The notes under the pieces were generated by a model. It worked only from the letters and a program-made list of their open reading frames with translations. It did not search any database and had not been told where the DNA came from. A stretch of DNA of 64,000 bases from an uncultured Desulfobacterium sp. Its GTDB lineage: Bacteria; Desulfobacterota; DSM-4660; Desulfatiglandales; Desulfatiglandaceae. The translations under genes were made by a program, and so were the position numbers. The stretch's first letter is position 1. Each line of letters opens with the position of its first letter. Of this stretch, positions 27,161 to 34,330 are shown one piece after another. Where the stretch lies: positions 447,795 through 511,794 of the forward strand of contig LT984857.1 of NCBI GenBank assembly GCA_900258555.1. The letters run 5' to 3'.

Positions 27161-27491
27161 GGGTATCCTCCACGCCAATAATTTCAATAGCAGTAACATT
27201 GGCCCAATCCAAGCCTCCATCGGCTTTTAGTGGTATGGGTTCATTTGCCGGTCTAAGTATGAGACGATAAGGGTGGTCTAAGTCCACAGAGAGATCTCCT
27301 TTTTTGCTGCCCTTGAGTTCATGGCAACGGGCCTGGGGGAGATATCGAATATCCTGAAGAGAATTCGCTGCCCGCAGCTCATCGAGTCGGCGTCTAATTA
27401 GACCGGCACGGGGTGAACCGTATGTGCGGACCAACATTTTCTGGCTGTTGCATTGTTTTTCTAATTTTTGAGTCTTAAATATGATATCCAT
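27153..27491 (-). CDS. HigB-like (RelE superfamily) toxin
   Basis: A 112-residue toxin candidate of the plasmid-maintenance killer group: an N-terminal helix, a YGSPRAGLIRRRLDELRAA helix, the segment ARCHELKGSKKGDLSVDLDHPYRLILRP and a C-terminal strand VTAIEIIGVEDTHG. Family members are mostly ribosome-dependent mRNA endonucleases. It precedes and overlaps the HigA-like gene, in the toxin-first order typical of higBA loci. No good ribosome site is visible before the ATG. Confidence 0.85.
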   Translation of the reverse strand: MDIIFKTQKLEKQCNSQKMLVRTYGSPRAGLIRRRLDELRAANSLQDIRYLPQARCHELKGSKKGDLSVDLDHPYRLILRPANEPIPLKADGGLDWANVTAIEIIGVEDTHG

Positions 27492-27569
27492 CTATCGGCA
27501 AGAAGTCAAAATTTAATCAACGTATCAGGTTAATCAAAAATATACCAATGCTTAACTATCTCATCTGTC

Positions 27570-28229
27570 TCACATTTCCCCTTGTTCCAAAAAACTATAA
27601 TAGCCTTTATGATTAAATATGATGTGATCCAACACCTTAATCCCCAAAGTATCTCCGGCGGATTTCAATTGCTTGGTGACTTCAAAGTCTTCTTTGCTGG
27701 GGATTAGGCCGCCGTTGGGGTGGTTGTGGGCTACGATGATGGCGGAGGCGCGGTCTGTGATGGGGTCGGCGAAGACCTCTCTGGGGTGGACCTGTGTTTT
27801 GTTTACAAGGCCCACTGAGACAACCCGGCTGGTGATGACCTCATTTGCGCCGTTAAGTGATATACAGATAAAATGCTCCTGTTTTCTGTCTGCATAATGG
27901 CGGATCAACGGGAGGACATCAGGGGGAAAGGATATTTTGAGACCTTCTGGTTTTATGCGACGGCGGTAGAATTCATTGGCGGATTTTATCAGGGCCGCCT
28001 TAGCCGGACCCATGCCCTCGATTTCCTGGAGTTCTTTTATGGTGGGATTGCAGTTGGTTGAGTCCAATATTTTGAGGACCTGCCCGGCCATTGCCATGAC
28101 ATCGTGCTTTTCCGTACCTTTTCCAAGCAGTATGGCAATGAGTTCCTGGTCGGAAAGCGCTTCCGCCCCTTTACGAAGCAGTTTTTCCCTTGGCCGATCC
28201 TCAATGGGCATGTCCTTTATCTTTTTCAT
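27570..28229 (-). CDS. radC: RadC/JAB-domain protein (DUF2466)
   Basis: A 219-residue protein. The N-terminal helix-hairpin-helix part (EALSDQELIAILLGKG, then LQEIEGMGPAKAALIKSANEF) is followed by a JAB1/MPN metal site: E151 in VHPREVF, H168-x-H170 in AHNHPNGG, and D181 in SKEDFEVT. The original DNA-repair role of RadC is doubted; copies are often carried by mobile islands near restriction genes, as here. I start at the ATG at 28229; a longer frame to 28352 adds 41 residues with no family character. No strong ribosome site is seen. Confidence 0.88.
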   Translation of the reverse strand: MKKIKDMPIEDRPREKLLRKGAEALSDQELIAILLGKGTEKHDVMAMAGQVLKILDSTNCNPTIKELQEIEGMGPAKAALIKSANEFYRRRIKPEGLKISFPPDVLPLIRHYADRKQEHFICISLNGANEVITSRVVSVGLVNKTQVHPREVFADPITDRASAIIVAHNHPNGGLIPSKEDFEVTKQLKSAGDTLGIKVLDHIIFNHKGYYSFLEQGEM

Positions 28230-28365
28230 GGCTTCGTTATTCCATTTAGGTAATATCGCGTCGCGGATAATACATAAAACGATACTCAAGCTGTAAATGG
28301 TTTCCACCGTTATTGCAGCGAACTTATGCGGCCCACCTGCGACAACCAACAATGAAAGTCCTCGT

Positions 28366-28435
28366 CGTCATTCCGGCGAAGGCCGGAATCCAGTATCCCA
28401 AAAACCTCTGGACCCCGGCCTTCGCCGGGGTGACG
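28366..28435. repeat. Island palindromic repeat, inverted pair
   Basis: Copy one (28366-28393) is cgtcattccggcgaaggc followed by cggaatccag; copy two (28408-28435) is the same family in opposite orientation with ccccgg/ccgggg arms. Each copy is itself palindromic, and the pair can form a larger cruciform. It lies upstream of radC. Confidence 0.85.
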
Positions 28436-28601
28436 GTATGTCTAAGTAATGTCCATATTTCAACATAACAACAGCAGATTATGAATTATGGAATCCTATA
28501 GCCTTAAATGCCCCTACTCCCGCTATATGTCAAACCTCGTCGAGTCGCACTGGACAAACCAGTGGTTTACCCAATGAGTTATTACTCCGGAAACTAAACC
28601 A

Positions 28602-28622
28602 CCCTCGACTATAAGTCGAGGG
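28602..28622. repeat. Hairpin end of the IS200-like relic
   Basis: CCCTCGACT-ATA-AGTCGAGGG forms a perfect 9-base stem with a 3-base loop. IS200/IS605 elements have subterminal hairpins recognised by their Y1 transposase; this one lies on the 3' side of the tnpA remnant. Confidence 0.6.
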
Positions 28623-28656
28623 GTTTTATGAGGGGTCGATTTCAAATCGACTATCA

Positions 28657-28836
28657 TCAGGAATCGGCTCCCCTTCTTGCTTTTGAAAATATTGCTGGAT
28701 CATTTCGTCCGTGCAAAACATCACGAGTCCGTATCGCCACCGCACCAGCCATTCCGCGCTTCAGATATTTGTGAAGCCAGATTTGGTGGACTTTGAGGTC
28801 TGTTTTGGTATGGGCACCCAGTTGATAACGTCGCAT
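28657..28836 (-). pseudogene. IS200-family TnpA (Y1 transposase) N-terminal remnant
   Basis: A 59-residue frame starts MRRYQLGAHTKTDLKVHQIW and continues LHKYLKRGMAGAVAIRTRDV. This matches the beginning of IS200 Y1 transposases (Y-x-LGSHT-x-x-x-LxxHxVWxxKYR...G-x-VAxRTR). After residue ~45 the homology ends; the HUH metal motif and the catalytic tyrosine are absent. With hairpins on both sides (28602-28622 and 28859-28872), the ~290-base unit looks like an internally deleted element. It could still be mobilised in trans. Confidence 0.72.
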
Positions 28837-28878
28837 AGCGACATGTATTAACTTTTCTTCGCCTAAAGGCGAGGGATT

Positions 28879-29259
28879 TCAACCATCCCTGAAAGGGACA
28901 TTAAATACTTTAAAATCGTCATTCCGGCGGAGCCTGTCCCGGACTGCGTTCCGGGAGTCGGAATCCAGGCAGACAATTGTATAATACAAATCTTCCCAGT
29001 TTGGATTACCTTTCTCAATCAAATTCAATTTCCAGGCTCTTTTCCATTCTTTTAGGCTTTTTTCCCTTTGTATGGCGCCCGCAATGTCCTCATGAAGTTC
29101 ATACCAAACCAACTGATGCACACCATACTTTTTAGTAAAACCCTCTGCGAGGTCGTTCTTATGTTCCCATATCCTCTTGACGAGATCTGAGGTCACACCA
29201 ATATACAAGGTCCCATTTCTTCTGCTGGCCAGGATATATACGGCAGGCTGTTTATTCAA
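28879..29259 (-). CDS. GIY-YIG family endonuclease, single domain
   Basis: A ~126-residue nuclease with the GIY-YIG core: VYILASRRNGTLYIGVTSDL, the catalytic-type arginine in KRIWEHK, and the glutamate in QREKSLKEWKR. I place the start at the TTG at 29259 (LNKQPAVYIL) because the second copy shares that start and lacks the ATG at 29286. Sequence upstream of the start matches the island repeat (ggaatccagag), and the last ~25 codons are encoded by another repeat copy (LDSDSRNAVRDRLRRNDD). The gene is thus bracketed by repeats. Chromosomal GIY-YIG proteins of this size have no settled function. Confidence 0.8.
   Translation of the reverse strand: MNKQPAVYILASRRNGTLYIGVTSDLVKRIWEHKNDLAEGFTKKYGVHQLVWYELHEDIAGAIQREKSLKEWKRAWKLNLIEKGNPNWEDLYYTIVCLDSDSRNAVRDRLRRNDDFKVFNVPFRDG
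28918..28969. repeat. Island palindromic repeat, long variant
   Basis: gtcattccggcgg...ggaatccagg with an inner cccgg/ccggg palindrome. It forms the 3' coding end of the GIY-YIG gene. Confidence 0.75.
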
Positions 29260-29334
29260 TCTTGCGCCTTTTTCTCTGGATTCCAATCTGCGAGATTGTG
29301 TCAGAATGCAAGTACTGCTGCTGTCCCGCGTTTT

Positions 29335-29440
29335 GTCATTCCGGGCTTGACCCGGAATCCAGAAAGACTACGCGATGCGGAAAAAATGGATGCCCCCGGC
29401 TTACAGCATGCCGGGGCAGGCTTATCAAGTCCAGAATGAC
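29335..29440. repeat. Island palindromic repeats, two copies
   Basis: 29335-29362 is gtcattccgggcttgacc plus cggaatccag. 29388-29440 is a variant in the opposite sense with cccccggc and gccgggg arms ending in gaatgacagg. They lie just upstream of the GIY-YIG gene. Confidence 0.75.
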
Positions 29441-29550
29441 AGGATGACAAGATCTCATTTTCTGATTGCTACAGAACATTTTCGCCGGAATGACGAAAAT
29501 TTGTGATTTTCGACTTTTTACGAGGCTATCACCTATAATAAGTCAATTGG

Positions 29551-29573
29551 ATTTTTTAGCTTTTTCCTCCGGT
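29551..29573. repeat. Duplicate of the hsdS 3' end
   Basis: 23 bases here match 29765-29787, which encode the last residues of HsdS, at 21 of 23 positions. The ~190 bases between carry an inverted repeat pair, suggesting that a repeat cassette entered the hsdS tail. Confidence 0.6.
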
Positions 29574-29660
29574 TATCCCACACTACCACAATAGATAAAC
29601 ATCCAACAAGCCCTTAACATCGAATGAGTTCACTGCACTAAGATGCCGCAGTCCCCCGCC

Positions 29661-29739
29661 GTCACTCCGGCGTAGGCCGGAGTCCAGTTTGTCATCCACC
29701 GTATGAAAAATCTGGATTCCGGCCTTCGCCGGAATGACG
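29661..29739. repeat. Island palindromic repeat, inverted pair
   Basis: Copy 29661-29687 (gtcactccggcgtaggccgg then agtccag) and the opposite-sense copy 29712-29739 (ctggattccggccttcgccg then gaatgacg), 24 bases apart, immediately 3' of hsdS. Confidence 0.85.
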
Positions 29740-29761
29740 ATTTGATTGACGACATTCCATC

Positions 29762-31276
29762 TTAATTTTTTGCCTTTTTCCTCCGGTCCGGTCTTTGGGC
29801 TTCGATCTCTTTCTTTTCGGCCTTGATCCGCGCCAAGAGCTCAGAGGCAGGCGGGTCATTTGGGTCCTGAGGGACAAGTTCTCCCCTGAATGCCTTGGCC
29901 AGAATGGATTGGGTGAGCTTGTCTACATAGGCCTTGGCCTTATTGTAACGTTCTTCGATCTGGTCGGCGATTTTGAAAAGGGCTTCAACTCGGCGGACTA
30001 TTTCCTGTTGTTCTTTGAGAGGGGGTAGCGGAATAGGGTATTTCTTAATGTCTCCAACATTTACATGTGGGGAAGCGCTGCCGCCAATTAACGATTGTAC
30101 ATGTCTCAGAACCAGAGGAGAATTCAATAGGAAATTAAGGAACATGTTGGAGGTATTGATACTCGGCCTGATCAGCATCATTCTTTGGCCTAGGCAGACA
30201 TCAACTTTCCTGTCTAGCAGACACGCAATACCTAAAATCCCCCCTTCACGGCTATACAAAATATCCCCCAGCCGCGGTTTTAATCTGTTAATTCGGGACT
30301 TGTATGTTGTTTCAGAAACAAAATGAACTTCAGACCAGTCTAACTGCTGCGGCCTAAAATTCGTTGCCCTCAAACAAATTTTTCCTTTGGTGTTCCATTT
30401 GGGGGTAGAGTGAGGACAATCTACAATATCTAAACACACAGATTCCAGATTGGTCAATTTCCACTTGTTTGGTAACCTAATAGCAATCGTGCTCTCATCA
30501 ACTTCAGTGGACAGGTCTATTTTTTTTGGTTTTTTCTTTCCTGCTTTTATTGAAATGCAACGTTCTAAGTTATGCTTATGTATTCTTTCCTCAATTATGC
30601 GATTTAGCAAGGTGCCAGCATCTTCTATACCAGAATTGTGTTCCCTCCACCCCTTCGTCAATCCCCCTGAACAAGCAGCAGCGAGCACCGACTGGCGGAA
30701 GCGTTTGAGGATCGTGGGAATCTTTTCCAGACGCGCCTTGCATTGGTCCACCTTGGCCATCAGTTTTTCGAGCTTGGCTACAATGCGTTGTTGCTCATTC
30801 AAAGGAGGAATAGGTATCAACAACTTTGAAAGCTTAGAAGCATTAACATTAGGAACAGCAATTCCAGCCGAATATTCTGATATTGAGCGCCAATACGCAT
30901 CGGATTGCAGGTAGAATTCTATGTATTTGGGATGAGTGTCGCTAATGGGTTTAAATCTTATTAAATACGAGGCAAATATAGCGTCAACAGGAAGATTATC
31001 AACTCTGTAACTTACGCCCACTGAACCAGCTCGTGAAACCAAAATATCGTTTATCTCAATTTTATATTGATCGGCATCCTTGGGTTCTATGCTGCAATAT
31101 GGAACAGAATTCCAATCAACTCTGTTCTTTGAAGTATCGGTAGTTCTAAGGATTTTCAGTTTTCCCTTTTTAGATGCTTTACATGTCCAACCATATTGAG
31201 GCCTTGAGCATACATCGCCTAAAGTAGCAAACACCCATTTCGTGGGGAGGCTATTCATTGAATTCATTTCCCCCAT
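29762..31276 (-). CDS. hsdS: Type I restriction-modification specificity subunit
   Basis: A 504-residue specificity subunit. Two target-recognition domains are visible (about 8-185 and 265-430), each followed by a conserved helix: IPPLNEQQRIVAKLEKLMAKVDQ and LPPLKEQQEIVRRVEALFKIADQ. Each recognises one half of a split DNA site. The C-terminus (AKAFRGELVPQDPNDPPASELLARI) is typical, ending in a lysine-rich tail. The start overlaps the end of hsdM; ATGs at 31267 and 31258 are also possible. The gene itself is intact, unlike hsdM and hsdR. A fragment of its 3' end is repeated downstream at 29551-29573. Confidence 0.93.
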   Translation of the reverse strand: MGEMNSMNSLPTKWVFATLGDVCSRPQYGWTCKASKKGKLKILRTTDTSKNRVDWNSVPYCSIEPKDADQYKIEINDILVSRAGSVGVSYRVDNLPVDAIFASYLIRFKPISDTHPKYIEFYLQSDAYWRSISEYSAGIAVPNVNASKLSKLLIPIPPLNEQQRIVAKLEKLMAKVDQCKARLEKIPTILKRFRQSVLAAACSGGLTKGWREHNSGIEDAGTLLNRIIEERIHKHNLERCISIKAGKKKPKKIDLSTEVDESTIAIRLPNKWKLTNLESVCLDIVDCPHSTPKWNTKGKICLRATNFRPQQLDWSEVHFVSETTYKSRINRLKPRLGDILYSREGGILGIACLLDRKVDVCLGQRMMLIRPSINTSNMFLNFLLNSPLVLRHVQSLIGGSASPHVNVGDIKKYPIPLPPLKEQQEIVRRVEALFKIADQIEERYNKAKAYVDKLTQSILAKAFRGELVPQDPNDPPASELLARIKAEKKEIEAQRPDRRKKAKN

Positions 31277-32672
31277 TCACTTCTACCAACGCCAAGATAT
31301 CCCGCAAATCATCCACCACCGCCTCAAGCTCTGTAATCGCCTCAGCTACCAGCACCTCAGGCTCCGGCAGATCATTGGCATCTTCCAATGTTTCATCCCT
31401 GAGCCATGTAATATCCAGCTTGTAATTCCGCTCCTTGATCTCACTGATATGAAACTTTCGAAATCTCCCCTCCTCTCCCAGATCCTTACGTTTGCCCTGC
31501 CCGTTTGGGTCGTTGCCGTAACACCTTTCAAACTCCTTAAAGTGTTCATGGGTCAACGGACGTTCCTTCTTGGTAATGCCTGGGACATTGGAGCGGCCGT
31601 CGAATATCCAGGTGCTTTCCGTTGGAAGTCCCTTCTGAAGAAAGACTACATTTGCCTTTACACCGGGGCTGTAAGGTGTAAATGTCCCCCTGGGAAGGCG
31701 CAGCACCGTGTGCACATTACAATCCTGCATGAGGATCTAAAAGACCTCTCCGGCCTTGCCCTCGAACAGGCAGTTGTCAGGCAGCACAATGGCGGCCCTG
31801 CCTCCTGGCTTTAGGATGTTTGAGCAGTGCTGAACGAAATTGAGCTGCTTGTTGCTGGTCTCGATGGTGAAATCATCACGCTCCGGGGCCTGGTTGGCGC
31901 CTTTAGTTCCGAAGGGCGGATTGGTCAGGATGCAACTGTACCTTACCCCTCGATCAGGCTCGTAGATGGTATCTCCCAGATATATGTGTGTTTCAAGGCC
32001 GTGGAGGTACAGGTTCATCAGGGCCAGACGCCGGGGGCGGGGAACCAGTTCCTGGCCGTAATAGGTCTTGGTCTTTATGCGTTTGATATCCTTGCGGTCC
32101 AGGGCGCCTTTGGTCTCTTCCATCAGCCACTCATAGGCGCACATCAAAAAACCGCCTGTCCCGCAGGCAGGATCGCAAAGGGTAAACTCCGGATCATGTT
32201 TCGGGTCAGGCTTCATGACCCGCACCATGGATTTGATCAGCTCGCGGGGGGTGAAATACTGGCCTGCCCCCTTTTTTCCCTCGCTTGCGGATTTTTCCAA
32301 AAGCCCTTCAAATGCCGCTCCCTTTACATCCACGCCCAGGGCAGACCATTCTTCCTCGTCTATCATGGTGATCAGGCGTTTGAGGTTTACAGGGTTGTTG
32401 AACCGTGGCATGGCCTGGGTGAAGATGTCGCCTAAAAGGCCTGGTTCCTTTCGGAGGTTTCGCAATACGTCCGCGTAATGATCCAGGAGTTTCTGGCCGG
32501 ATTCCTTCTTGATGCCCTCCCAATTGTATTTTACTGGAATATGCACGGCCTTTTCATCGGCCATCTTCAGGAAGAGCAGGTAGGTCAACTGTTCGATATA
32601 GTCGCCATAATCAATACCATCATGCCGCAGGGTATGGCAGAATCCCCACAGCTTGTTTACAATATCCGTCAT
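31251..32672 (-). pseudogene. hsdM: Type I methyltransferase subunit interrupted by an amber codon
   Basis: The N-terminal part (31737-32672, 311 residues) has the HsdM helical domain, motif I CDPACGTGGFL and motif IV ILTNPPFGTKG, and ends at GKAGEVF followed by TAG (31737-31739). The same frame continues without any shift as ILMQDCNVHTVLRLPRGTF and runs to 31251. So a single codon, most simply GAG to TAG, breaks the gene. The stop falls after both catalytic motifs but removes the last third, needed for HsdS contact. It could be a real nonsense mutation, a base-call error, or a read-through site. Confidence 0.9.
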
Positions 32673-32709
32673 GCAATGCCTCTCTTGTATTTCTGTGATG
32701 AAATGGGAA

Positions 32710-32737
32710 CTGGATTCCGGCCTTCGCCGGAATGACG
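32710..32737. repeat. Island palindromic repeat
   Basis: ctggattccggccttcgccg then gaatgacg, just upstream of hsdM. Confidence 0.85.
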
Positions 32738-32913
32738 AAGGATCATGTCTTCAGATATTTTGTGATGTCAAGATAGTTGTTGGTCGATCAAAACCAACTA
32801 CCGGTATTCCGCGGCCTAATGGAATAGAAACACATACCCCTTAATGTTTTTCCGCCGTCATTCTGGCGGAGAGGCTGTGTCATAATTGGGAGAACAGGGT
32901 TTCATCGTTTTTC

Positions 32914-32996
32914 GTCATTCCGGGCTTGACCCGGAATCCAGAATAATTACAGGCTGGTGCAAATCTGGATGCCGGATCGGGGTCCGGCATGACGGG
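32914..32996. repeat. Island palindromic repeats, two copies
   Basis: 32914-32941 (gtcattccgggcttgacc then cggaatccag) and 32965-32996 (ctggatgccgg...ccggcatgacggg), in inverted arrangement. A partial third (ctcgaaggccggaatccag) follows at 33031-33049. They border the 3' end of the broken GIY-YIG gene. Confidence 0.8.
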
Positions 32997-33340
32997 AAGA
33001 ACAGAGCCCATTTTATAATTACGACACAGTCTCGAAGGCCGGAATCCAGCCAAATAATGGTATAATACAAATCCTCCCAGTTTGGATTCTCTTTTTCTAT
33101 CAAGCTCAATTTCCACTCTCTATTCCATCCCTTCAGTCTTTTCTCCCTTGTAATGGCGGACGACATGTCCTCGTGAAGTTCTTACCAAACCAGATGGTGC
33201 ATACTATAACGTTTCGTAAAGCCTTCCACCATGTTGTTCTTGTGTTCCCATAACCTTTTTACGAGATCTGAAGTCACACCAATATACAGGGTCCCATTCC
33301 TTTTGCTGGCCAGGATATATACGGCAGGCTGTTTATTCAA
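32915..33340 (-). pseudogene. Second GIY-YIG endonuclease copy, with nonsense codon
   Basis: Starting from TTG at 33340 the frame reads LNKQPAVYILASKRNGTLYI and continues as a close relative of the intact gene at 28879-29259. At 33182-33184 a TAA replaces the tyrosine codon of LVWYELHED. After it the same frame continues (MSSAITREKRLKGWNREWKL) and then runs into repeat sequence. The glutamate-bearing segment (REK) lies beyond the stop, so the truncated product should be inactive. A palindromic repeat ends 16 bases upstream of the start. Confidence 0.85.
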
Positions 33341-33356
33341 TCTTAAGCCTCTTGCT

Positions 33357-33384
33357 CTGGATTCCGGCCTTCGCCGGAATGACG
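33357..33384. repeat. Island palindromic repeat
   Basis: ctggattccggccttcgccg then gaatgacg, directly upstream of the broken GIY-YIG gene and 12 bases past the end of the XRE antitoxin gene. Confidence 0.85.
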
Positions 33385-33396
33385 AGGAATAAACGT

Positions 33397-33738
33397 TTAC
33401 ATACCGTACCGTGCCCCTTTCTCAGCCACGGCATATTTGTCCGGACCGATTTTTCGCTGGATCTTCACCTGCACAGTTGCACCAAGCACCTCGGCCACCC
33501 GGCGCAACATGCTCAGGGAATGGCCTTCATATGACGGTGATTCCAGGCGACTGATCTGTTGCTGGGATGTGCCCAAACGCCGGGCCAGCTCCTTCTGGGA
33601 CAATCCGGCATCTTTACGCAGTGCAGCAATCTGCAAGGCAATATCCCAGGCGTTTCCGGCGCTTTTAAACCGCTCAGCAAAATCTCTGTCTTTCAGCTGC
33701 TCCTCCAGGTACTTGTCAAAGTTCGTTCTTGTTTTCAT
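33397..33738 (-). CDS. XRE-family antitoxin (HigA-like)
   Basis: A 113-residue protein. The N-terminal helical part (about 1-30) is followed by a helix-turn-helix: QIAALRKDAGLSQKELARRLGTSQQQISRLES, then SLSMLRRVAEVLGATVQVKI. It is the second gene of a toxin-first pair; its ATG overlaps the toxin stop by 4 bases. Such antitoxins bind the toxin and repress their own promoter. The pair sits between hsdM and hsdR and probably stabilises the restriction locus. Confidence 0.88.
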   Translation of the reverse strand: MKTRTNFDKYLEEQLKDRDFAERFKSAGNAWDIALQIAALRKDAGLSQKELARRLGTSQQQISRLESPSYEGHSLSMLRRVAEVLGATVQVKIQRKIGPDKYAVAEKGARYGM

Positions 33739-34088
33739 TTTTTAAACCTCTTCAACCAGTCGTGTCGTCGCTGGTTGGCTACCTGGAGATCGTGTTTGAG
33801 GATCTTCATTGCCTTGGTTCGAACCCCATGAACAGCCACAATCCGCCGATCTTTGAAAAAGAAATAGATCACCCGAGTATTCAACTTACCCACATGCCGG
33901 AGCTCGAATAGATCATCCCCAATGGCCTTGGACAGAGGGGGCCGGTGGTAATGCCTGTTTTTCAGCTTTGAAAGACCGGCAAGGACAGCGGCAAAATCGT
34001 CTGGATCAGATGCCTTCAGATCATCCAGGAATTCCCTTAAAGGGCACCTTCCAGCGTCTGTTTCATAAAATTCTATAGAAAATTCCAT
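33735..34088 (-). CDS. RelE/HigB-type toxin (phage-derived Gp49-like family)
   Basis: A 117-residue toxin candidate with the pattern FYETDAGRCPLREFLDDL, LSKLKNRHYHRPPLSKAIGDDLFELRH and a C-terminal TRVIYFFFKDRRIVAVHGVRTKAMKILKHDLQVA. The Y/F-rich strand and the K-T/K-x-P region are typical of Gp49-like HigB ribosome-dependent RNases. It precedes and overlaps its XRE antitoxin gene. It differs in sequence from the other HigB-like protein at 27153. Confidence 0.88.
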   Translation of the reverse strand: MEFSIEFYETDAGRCPLREFLDDLKASDPDDFAAVLAGLSKLKNRHYHRPPLSKAIGDDLFELRHVGKLNTRVIYFFFKDRRIVAVHGVRTKAMKILKHDLQVANQRRHDWLKRFKK

Positions 34089-34137
34089 ATGGGGTCAACA
34101 TCAAATTTGATGTATAAAAGTCTACGATATTAAAACC

Positions 34138-34232
34138 GTCGTCACCCCGGCGAAGCCTGTCCCGGACCGCGATCCGGGAGCCGGGGTCCAGAGACCCTAA
34201 CATACCTGGATTCCGGCCTTCGCCGGAATGAC
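34138..34232. repeat. Island palindromic repeat, inverted pair
   Basis: 34138-34191 is a long variant (gtcgtcaccccggcg...gccggggtccag) and 34206-34232 the standard form in the opposite sense (ctggattccggccttcgccg then gaatgac). They lie between the higBA pair and hsdR. Confidence 0.85.
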
Positions 34233-34273
34233 TTCAGAGACTCTTGGGTGGAAAACCTAATTTAATGACATTG

Positions 34274-34304
34274 TCTTTAAGGTCACATTTTGTGACCTTA
34301 AAGA
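34274..34304. repeat. Perfect 14-base palindrome with 3-base loop
   Basis: TCTTTAAGGTCACA (34274-34287), TTT, TGTGACCTTAAAGA (34291-34304). It is 27 bases past the end of hsdR. On the hsdR strand no T tract follows, so it is not a standard terminator. It could be a protein-binding dyad or an element end. Confidence 0.85.
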
Positions 34305-34330
34305 TCTTTTCTCTCCATGAATGTGTCCTG

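Larger units (their letters stand above)
28590..28885 (-). mobile_element. Deleted IS200/IS605-like element
   Basis: A compact unit containing the tnpA remnant and, at its two ends, short hairpins: CCCTCGACT/AGTCGAGGG at 28602-28622 and TCGCC/GGCGA at 28859-28872, the latter followed by gagggatttcaacc, which I recall from the ends of other IS200/IS605 copies. The exact boundaries are estimates. It overlaps the very end of the GIY-YIG gene region. Confidence 0.6.

Noticed and set aside
31737-31739. Amber codon in hsdM as pyrrolysine read-through
   Set aside because: Known pyrrolysine proteins are mainly methylamine methyltransferases; nothing here supports a suppressor tRNA or a special downstream element. 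A nonsense mutation or base error is simpler.
34274-34304. Intrinsic terminator for hsdR
   Set aside because: The stem is perfect, but on the hsdR strand it is followed by GACAATGTC and not a T run.
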